NCBI RefSeq assembly: GCF_001042525.2
Contig: NZ_CP011921.2
Location: 1,550,001-1,614,000, forward strand
Direction: 5' to 3'
Origin: Francisella orientalis FNO12
Lineage (GTDB): Bacteria; Pseudomonadota; Gammaproteobacteria; Francisellales; Francisellaceae
Length of the DNA stretch: 64,000 nt
The translations under genes and the position numbers were made by a program. Shown here piece after piece: positions 57,360 to 64,000 of the stretch (the first letter of the stretch is position 1; each line of letters starts with the position of its first letter). The notes under the pieces are model-generated. The model worked only from the letters and a program-made list of their open reading frames with translations, was not told where the DNA came from and did not search any database.

Positions 57360-60329
57360 TTGATTCTTTACTTATCTTCATCAGCCAAATCATTTAACAT
57401 AGTTATTAATACTCAAGTAAACACCCTTAAAATAGTGATTCCAAATACCCTTAGCAATAGCTTTTTTATTCAAGCTAAACAAACTCCTAACGATATAGCT
57501 ATCACTGATGAAAATATTGAACTTACATATCAGCAAACAGCTAATCAAATCACAAATTTAGCAAAATTTTTATTAAAAAATGGTCATGATCAGCATAGTA
57601 TAATCTCAATATATAGCTCAAAAAGATATGAAATCATTATTGCGTTTCTTGCAATATTAGCAATTGGCGCAAGTTGCGTACAGTTAGATAAATCATTTCC
57701 TTCACCTCTGCTTAAGGATATCATAGACGACACAAACTCAGATCTAATGTTATGTGATGAGATACCAGATATTAAATCAGTTAAATGTATAGATTATATA
57801 AATATCATCTCAAAATGTGATGACTCTTACATTCAAGAATCTATAGATATAAACGTAGATCCAGAGAAAGATTTTTGGTTAGTATATTCATCAGGTACTA
57901 CAGGTAAAAATAAAGGCATCTCAATATCTCACAGAGCGATACTTGAATCATATAAGATTAGAGAAACTATCAAACCCTACGATAGTAGTAGTTCAATTGG
58001 TTGTAATATTTATTATCTCTGGGAAGCATTTAGACCCTTATTAAAAGGTGGAAAAACTAATATAATTCCAGATACCATACTTTATGATTTTAAAGCGCTT
58101 GCAAAATATATCAAAAATAAGAAGATCAATGAAACTCTCTTTACACCTTCGTATCTTGAAACACTACTATCCACTTCTGAAAATACTGCTATAGAAATAT
58201 TTAATAATATTGATACATGTTGGTTAAATGGTGAAGTAGTTTCTAGTTGGTTACAATACAAACTAGAAAAATTCATGAGCTTTAAAAATATATATAATCT
58301 GTATTCTATATCTGAATGTCACGATGTTACTGTATACAAATTACATCCAAATGATAAATATTTAGAAGAAGATGGCATTGTCCCTGTTGGTCACGTACTT
58401 CCAAAAGTTTATGCTGTTGTACTTAATGAGAATAAAGAAATAGTTAAGAATGGCCAAAAGGGAGAAGTATATATCCATTCAATAGGATTAGCTAATGAAT
58501 ACATTAACAGACCTGATCTGAACGCAGAAAGATTTATCACCGCAGCAAATAGTCCTATCAAAAAACGACTTTATAAAACTGGAGATTTTGGCAAGCTATC
58601 AGATGATGGACAATTAATAACAATATATGGTCGATGTGATTATATTATCAAATTAAGAGGTTATACTCTTTCATTACCATTTATTGAATCCGTCATAAAA
58701 GATAAACTCGACATAATGCACTGTATAGTAGATAAAATTGGTGCTACAAGAATATCAGAATCACTGATTGCATATTTAGAGATTCCTAAAGAGAATCAAG
58801 ATACTTTTCGCCAGCAGTGGGATTTAAAAAATAATAATAAGCCATCTAAAAAACTACTAGATAAAATTTCTCCCCATTTAGCTCACTATATGCTCCCTAA
58901 ATATATTGTTCTACTCGATGAAATACCTCTTAATAGATACTCAAACAAACTTGATAGAAATAGCATTAAACATGATGATTTAATCATTGAAGCTCAAGAA
59001 GTTCAAGCAATCAATAATATAGAAGATTACAAAAGATTATGGTCAAATATCTTAAATATATCTGAAGATGATATATCTCAAACAAGCTGTTTTTTGAGCT
59101 TGGTGGATCATCCTTATCTGCAATGTTACTTATAAGTAATCTAAAAGAGTTTGGCTTTGATATTACTATCAACAATTTTGTTGAAAAAAGTTCTTTGCAA
59201 GATAGTTATAATTTAATAACAAATAATCAATCCTCAACAAAACAAAAGATCACTCAAGAGATCTTGGATGACATTAACAAATTTACAACCGCAATAAAAT
59301 CAAATATTTGCCAAGATTTACCCTCAACAAATACTGAAAATATCTTATTAACAGACACAACATGATTTTTAGGTTCTCACCTTCTAGCTCACTTAATATC
59401 AAACGATGAAATACAAACGATTTACTGTTTGGTACGAGCTACAGATAAGAATCAAGCAAGACAAAGAGTCGAAAAAACTCTTGAAAAACTTAATATTAAA
59501 ACAAACTTTAAAATAGTCTATTTAAATGGAGATATTACCAAAATAAACTTTGGTTTAGATAGTAAAAAATGGTTAGAACTGTCTAAAGAGATAGAGCAGC
59601 TTCTGTAAACTTATTATTATCTTATAATACTTTGAAACCAAGCAATCTGATGGGACAGCACATTGTATTGACTTTTGTCTTACGAATAAGAGTAAACATT
59701 TAATACACATATCCACTAATGGAATATTCCCATTATATCTAAATAAAGTTTTTGATGAATCTAATTCCATTGATTGGATTGAATCATTAGAGTCTGGCTA
59801 CTCACAAACAAAGTGGGCAGCAGAAAAACTAGTCCATAATATGATTGAAAAAGGTCTTAATGCAAGTGTTTTAAGACTAGGAAATATATCACCTCAAACA
59901 CCTAGCTATATAAATAAATCTGATACGAACTGGTTACTACTAAAAGAAATAATTACCCAGAAGAAAATACCTCAAAATATAAACTTAGAAATGACATCTA
60001 TATATCATATAACTAAGATTGTAGAACATCTTATATTGACTAAACCAGACTACAACATCCTTAATATTACTAACAAAAATTTTCTTGACGCAAACATATT
60101 AACTAAATGTTTCAATTATGAAACCATCGAATATAATAATTGGCTTGATGCTATTATAGATGGCTCAACAAAGTTTCTAGCAAAGGATAAGCTAAATATT
60201 GACTCATCAATATGTAACTATGATAGAACTAATTACGAAACAATTATGAAAGAGATCAATATCAATTATCCAGAAATAACTGCTGAATATATAAATAATA
60301 TTTTTCTAGGAGGTAAAGATGAGCTTACT
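57360..60329 (+). pseudogene. NRPS-like A-T-thioester-reductase gene, broken
   Basis: The adenylation domain (about 57440-58990) has core motifs YSSGTTGKNKG (A3), YSISE (A5), YKTGDFGKLS (A7), GRCDYIIKLRGYTLS (A8) and PLNRYSNKLDR (A10). A carrier domain follows with FFELGGSSLSAM, whose Ser takes phosphopantetheine; it lies in the third frame, so there is a shift at about 59085-59100. A NAD(P)-type reductase domain follows (LLTDTT, TGA at 59363-59365, then FLGSHLLAHL, and later SGYSQTKWAAEKLV and GLNASVLRLGNIS). A second shift lies at about 59600-59700. The start is uncertain; GTG at 57438 is an alternative to TTG 57360. The intact enzyme would reduce a carboxylic or amino acid to an aldehyde or alcohol. 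Confidence 0.85.
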
Positions 60330-61038
60330 TACAAATAAACATGTATTAATAGTCGGTGCCTCTAGTTGTATGGGTAAAGCTATTGCTAATGCATGCCGAG
60401 AAAAGCAAATGAAAATATCTTTATGCTCACGTCGTGAAATTGATATTCAAGGTGATAATATATTTTTTCAATCAGTAGATATCCAGAATTTAATCCAAGT
60501 AGAAAGTTTTATAAACCAAAGTATAGATAACTTTGGTGAATTTGATTATGTCATTAACTGCGCAGGTGTTATGTATTATCAATGTATAGAGAATAGAAAT
60601 TACCAAGAATGGATGACTACCATAAATACTAATGTCATAGGATTTACTAATCTTTTATACTCTGTACTACCATCACTAATCAAAAATAAAGGCATGCTGA
60701 TCAACATAACTTCTGATGCTGCTAGGCGAGCCTTTCCAGGTCTAGCAATTTACTCAGGTTCAAAAGCTTTTATGGAATATACTCTTAGAGCCATTTGTTT
60801 GGAGTTAATTGATAAAGATGTTAGGATCATCAATATTCAGCCAGGTAATGTTGCTACTCCATTGCAAAACATGTCTACAGATAGTGAGGCTGTCAAAAAA
60901 TATGCTAGCGATGATTCAGATAATTTCATACAGCCATAACAAATAGCTAAAACAATAATTTTTGCGATGAATCAACCTGAAAATGTTGCCATAAACGAAA
61001 TACTAATAGAACCTCAAAAAGAGCCTATCAGCGGATAA
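60319..61038 (+). pseudogene. Short-chain dehydrogenase, ended early by TAA
   Basis: MSLLTNKHVLIVGASSCMGK starts an SDR with the cofactor motif GASSCMG, NCAGVMYYQ and the active-site YSGSKAFMEY. It runs to TAA at 60937-60939 (206 residues). The same frame then continues with IAKTIIFAMNQPENVAINEI and LIEP to TAA 61036-61038, the expected C-terminus (239 codons in all). A Gln/Glu codon was probably changed to TAA. Catalytic residues precede the stop, so residual function is not excluded. It overlaps the reductase gene by 11 bp. Confidence 0.75.
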
Positions 61039-61128
61039 CTCCAAGCTATATAAACATCTATACTTGTAATATTTCATTCAATTAGCTAATGTATAGATAA
61101 ATTATTCTTATTCTCAGGATTTTTTGGT

Positions 61129-62013
61129 TTGAATTTTAAAAAACGAGCTTTTCTATTTGGCTCGCTATCTGTAATATTTTGGGGTCTTGACTATACATTA
61201 GCAGGACAAGTTCACACACTTCTCACAATGACTTTTTTAGTTTCAATGTGACTTACATCAATACATGATTTGGGAGTTGCAGCAACTGTCAGTGTCGTAT
61301 CAAAATCATCTGTAAAAAAGTTAAAGACCTAAAGCTTTGGCAAATTATAAGTATATGCTGTATCCCACTTCTAGGTGGACTTGCGATGACTATGTATATG
61401 CTTTCGATAAGAGATATCTCTACCAGGACAGCAATTATAATATCATCATGCTATCCTGCTGTGGGAATGATAGGTGCGCGGATATTTCTTAAGGAAAGCT
61501 TAACTCCTCTAAAGATATCCGGATTTATAATTGTTTTAATTGGTATTACCCTAACCGCATATAGTGAATTATTTGATCAAGCAAATAGTATTATAGGTCT
61601 TAGCTTTGCAATTTTAGCAGCTATTTTTTGGGGACTTGAAGGTGTTATCTATAAAATGGTATTGAATGCTGATGTCTCGGCAAATACATTACTTTTTCTA
61701 CGCAAGATCTCTACAATTATAATATTCTTACCATTCACTTGGATTATAGTCGATACAGTTAGTATTTATGTGCTATTGCTTATAGTTGCTATTGGTGTTA
61801 TTGGTTACATCGCAGATCTAGCATATATGCAAGCATTTAAATACTCAAATGTAACTTTAGCAATGTCACTAAATATTACTTATATTATTTGAGGGCCTTT
61901 ATTTGCATTTATATTATTCGATCAAAGTAATAAGTATTTTACTTCTTATAGCTTGCGCTGTTTTAATATTCACAGGCAATTATCTAATATTTAAATCCAA
62001 ATCAGTTTACTAA
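61129..62013 (+). pseudogene. EamA/DMT-family exporter, broken
   Basis: From TTG 61129 the frame reads a DMT first helix (FGSLSVIFWGLDYTLAG) but meets TGA at about 61249-61251 and TAA at about 61330. Homology resumes at 61386 with RTAIIISSCYPAVGMIGARI, then GLSFAILAAIFWGLEGVIYK, the start of the second repeat. A TGA near 61890 and a shift follow; the true C-terminus LIFKSKSVY ends at TAA 62011-62013. About 290 residues were intended. It is probably the exporter of the dead NRPS-like locus. Confidence 0.8.
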
Positions 62014-62594
62014 ACGACTGAATTTTCCCCGTATAAGTAATTAGGTAGCTGAAAGGTATTAAGAGCATAACCTCCGACTAGATCAGATGACTGATCTCCA
62101 ATTGAGATAAGTATCTTATACCCTAAAGATTCAATATGAGCCCTTCTCTCCGCCTTAAAATTTTTGAAACCTTTTGAATCATATTCTGTCAAGTTATCTG
62201 GAAAAACAAATACTTCTTCAAAGCCTACGTAACCAGCATTAAGCAATGCCTGTTTTGTCGCTTCTAAGTGTTTAGCAAAACGCGCGCTTATGAAAAATAT
62301 TTTAAGACCTTTAGTAAGACAATAAAGATAGAAGTCTAAGGTAGCCTTGATTGGATAAGCACTAGTTTTTGCAAGTAGTTCATCCCAAACTTGATGATTC
62401 TCCTGTTGAGGAAAGCCTACTTCTTTAAAAGGATAGTAATGATTCAATGAGGTTTCATCAATATCAAGAACTATAGCATGATTTTTTAATGAAGATTGAG
62501 CATCTATTATTTGCTTAGCTTTCTCAAGTATAGTTCTTACATCATCTTCATGAGCATGACTCTCATAATAAGAAATAACTTGTTTTTTTGTCAT
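62010..62594 (-). CDS. HAD-superfamily (class IIIB acid-phosphatase-like) hydrolase
   Basis: 194 residues, no signal peptide. The HAD motif I is IVLDIDETSLNHY (about residue 41), motif II is FFISAR (the Ser), and motif IV is GDQSSDL (DxxSD). This is the plant-VSP/class B acid phosphatase branch, but without export, so the substrate is probably a cytosolic phosphomonoester. Its stop overlaps the end of the convergent EamA pseudogene by 4 bp. It lies 8 bp downstream of the dioxygenase gene on the same strand. Confidence 0.8.
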   Translation of the reverse strand: MTKKQVISYYESHAHEDDVRTILEKAKQIIDAQSSLKNHAIVLDIDETSLNHYYPFKEVGFPQQENHQVWDELLAKTSAYPIKATLDFYLYCLTKGLKIFFISARFAKHLEATKQALLNAGYVGFEEVFVFPDNLTEYDSKGFKNFKAERRAHIESLGYKILISIGDQSSDLVGGYALNTFQLPNYLYGENSVV

Positions 62595-62602
62595 ATATAA
62601 GT

Positions 62603-63448
62603 TTATTTTAGACCTAATTCTTTCAATCTTTCTTCTAGAAATATTCCAGCTTGGGGATATTTCTCAGATAGATATACTTCTGGCTTAGGATGTATAAAGC
62701 AAGGTGTTGAAACTCGATCAAGACTCTCTATTTCACCTTCTGGCTTTACAACTCTATGCTTAGTTGCAATATACTCACCATTAGTCATTTCTTGAAGCAT
62801 GTCACCGATATTTATAACTAGAGACTCACTATCACACGGCACACCATACCATTGATTAGTTACTGGAGATAAAACTTGTAACCCTGGTGAAGAAGCTATT
62901 GGCAACAATGTAATTAAGTTGATATCTTCATGAGCTGCAGCTCTTACTGCACCTAGCTCTTCATCACCTTTCGTAGCAGGATAATGTAATATTCTTAACA
63001 ACGTACTCTCATAAGAAACAGTATCTCTTAATCGTTGTGGTAGCTTACTAGCAACAGCTGAATCCATATGCTCATCTATCCATTCAAGAATTGTCTCACC
63101 AAGCTTCATCATTTTTTCAAACATTTCTCTAGCTGCACTACTTACTTCCTCAGGATATCGACCATTAGGAAAATATAAATGATAGAAATGTTTAATGTCT
63201 TTTACTGTTTCACCCTTTGCAACCTCAGAAACATCTTTTGGAAAATATCCATCTTGATTTTCAACATCAAATAAGTATTTATCAGCATCACTTGATTTTA
63301 AAAAATCTTGCCACTCATTATAAACAGTTTGGATAAGATTCCAGTCAATGGGATGAGTCTTTAAAACCGCAAAACCAGTTTCTTTCAAAGACTTTGTAAA
63401 CTCTTCAGCCGCATTATCTGCATAGTAATCAACGCTACGGATATTCAT
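62603..63448 (-). CDS. 2-oxoglutarate/Fe(II)-dependent oxygenase (isopenicillin-N-synthase family)
   Basis: 281 residues from ATG 63446-63448, preceded by GGAGTAAAA; the frame is open to 63481. The Fe(II) facial triad is AAHEDINLITLL (His, Asp) and the distal His in IATKHRVVKP. The Arg-x-Ser that binds 2-oxoglutarate is in LDRVSTPCFIHP. A jelly-roll DIOX_N region precedes it. The bacterial relatives include ethylene-forming-enzyme-like and gibberellin-oxidase-like enzymes; the substrate is unknown. It is probably co-transcribed with the HAD gene. Confidence 0.88.
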   Translation of the reverse strand: MNIRSVDYYADNAAEEFTKSLKETGFAVLKTHPIDWNLIQTVYNEWQDFLKSSDADKYLFDVENQDGYFPKDVSEVAKGETVKDIKHFYHLYFPNGRYPEEVSSAAREMFEKMMKLGETILEWIDEHMDSAVASKLPQRLRDTVSYESTLLRILHYPATKGDEELGAVRAAAHEDINLITLLPIASSPGLQVLSPVTNQWYGVPCDSESLVINIGDMLQEMTNGEYIATKHRVVKPEGEIESLDRVSTPCFIHPKPEVYLSEKYPQAGIFLEERLKELGLK

Positions 63449-63567
63449 TTTTACTCCATTTTTTAGAGGGAAACAATTCAAGGACTGTCTTTAATTATAC
63501 CAATAATACTTTTATGTTTCATTAACTTGATGATGTCTTAGATAGAAAAACTTACTCACATTAACAT

Positions 63568-63883
63568 CTAAAACTTCTTCTTGATTTTTTTACGCAAAGA
63601 AAGCTCAAACTTATCAAGTGATCTTGCAAGTTTTTTACTTATTGCAATAAATGGCAATAACGTTAACCCTATAAAAAAACAATCCAGGCCCTAGAGTAAA
63701 TATCATAATTAGACCAAGTATCAAAGCCACAATTGAAATTATTAAAAATATTAATAAAACTAGAGGATTAGATAATTTTTTACGAGAATATCTGTGCAAT
63801 AAATAAAACATTTTTCCTGGTTTAGCTTTTACTATAGTTTTAAGCTTTAATATCACTTTTAATATACCTTCTAAGTTAAGCAA
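63568..63883 (-). pseudogene. Small membrane protein, frameshifted at an A7 run
   Basis: Reading leftward, PLVLLIFLIISIVALILGLI forms a TM hairpin followed by FTLGPGLFF. After a run of seven A (63673-63679; seven T in the gene) the frame shifts and stops early. Skipping one base restores IGLTLLPFIAISKKLARSLD and a basic tail to TAG 63568-63570. The repaired protein has about 80-105 residues depending on the start (ATG 63811 with AGGAAAA before it is plausible). The function is unknown. Because the lesion is in a homopolymer it might be reversible or a sequencing artefact. Confidence 0.55.
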
Positions 63884-63904
63884 ATAACGCTAGCTCTAAT
63901 AACT

Positions 63905-64000
63905 TTAACCTCTTGGATGATGTTTTTGGTATATTTCTTGTAAACGATTTTGCGATATATGTGTGTAAATAGTTGTTGTTGATACATTACTATGACCTAA
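63905..64000 (-). CDS. xerD: Tyrosine recombinase XerD, C-terminal end (runs off window)
   Basis: The 31 last residues, [20 protein letters not shown] then [11 protein letters not shown], ending at TAA 63905-63907. LGHSxxxTTxIYTH is the catalytic box II/tyrosine-nucleophile segment of XerC/D recombinases (Tyr of IYTH). HHPRG is the typical XerD end. It resolves chromosome dimers at dif together with XerC or acts as the single Xer protein. The rest of the gene is outside the window. Confidence 0.85.
   Translation of the reverse strand, partial: LGHSNVSTTTIYTHISQNRLQEIYQKHHPRG

Overview
The window is AT-rich, gene-dense gammaproteobacterial DNA. Gene content and protein style point to Francisella, most probably a host-restricted F. 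tularensis lineage. This assignment is inference from recognised genes (rnpB, groESL, feoAB, gdhA, prmC-prfA-hemA, parE, xerD) and from the very high number of broken genes. I count about 17 pseudogenes or truncated genes in 64 kb, several with more than one lesion. No insertion sequence, prophage or CRISPR array was seen.

Layout. 1-8228: 5' end of relA, RNase P RNA, an aromatic amino acid permease, a broken EamA exporter, a CbpA-type DnaJ, a four-gene membrane/redox group (TVP38, mercuric-reductase-like flavoprotein, CDP-alcohol phosphatidyltransferase, small membrane protein, with a decayed copy of the last), and a frameshifted ogt. 8263-11566: a minus-strand operon of a broken L,D-transpeptidase-like gene, a nonsense-mutated lysA and an intact GadC-like antiporter. 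12067-20462: gdhA, a broken MFS pump, a YhiN-type flavoprotein, a Francisella-type HTH protein, a broken secreted subtilase, an SDR and a broken APC permease. 20605-25943: groES-groEL with a likely heat-shock promoter, a broken PACE efflux gene, tRNA-Arg(CCG), and feoAB behind a Fur-box-like palindrome.

26065-41506 is the most interesting part: a divergent, tightly packed set of about 17 genes with the composition of an aryl-polyene-type type II PKS/fatty acid cluster. It holds two active-site-complete ketosynthases, a chain-length-factor-like partner, a ketoreductase, two hotdog dehydratases, two ACPs, an acyl/aryl-ACP ligase, a thioesterase, two lipid acyltransferases, a glycosyltransferase, and LolA, MMPL and DUF3261 export components. 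A halogenase-like FAD oxidoreductase sits at the edge and has probably lost its C-terminus. Almost all of this cluster is intact while its surroundings decay. No ammonia-lyase or methyltransferase was recognised in it.

41522-57236 returns to housekeeping: a decayed membrane protein, 4.5S RNA, yaaA-rlmH, convergent prmC-prfA-hemA, yfgM-bamB-MFS, parE, a cysteine/serine-type permease next to a wrecked cyuA-like desulfidase, ampD, a PAP2 phosphatase and rppH. 57360-62013 is a second, dead secondary-metabolism locus: an A-T-reductase NRPS-like gene, an SDR and an EamA exporter, all inactivated. The window ends with a HAD phosphatase, a 2-oxoglutarate/Fe(II) oxygenase, a frameshifted small membrane protein and the 3' end of xerD.
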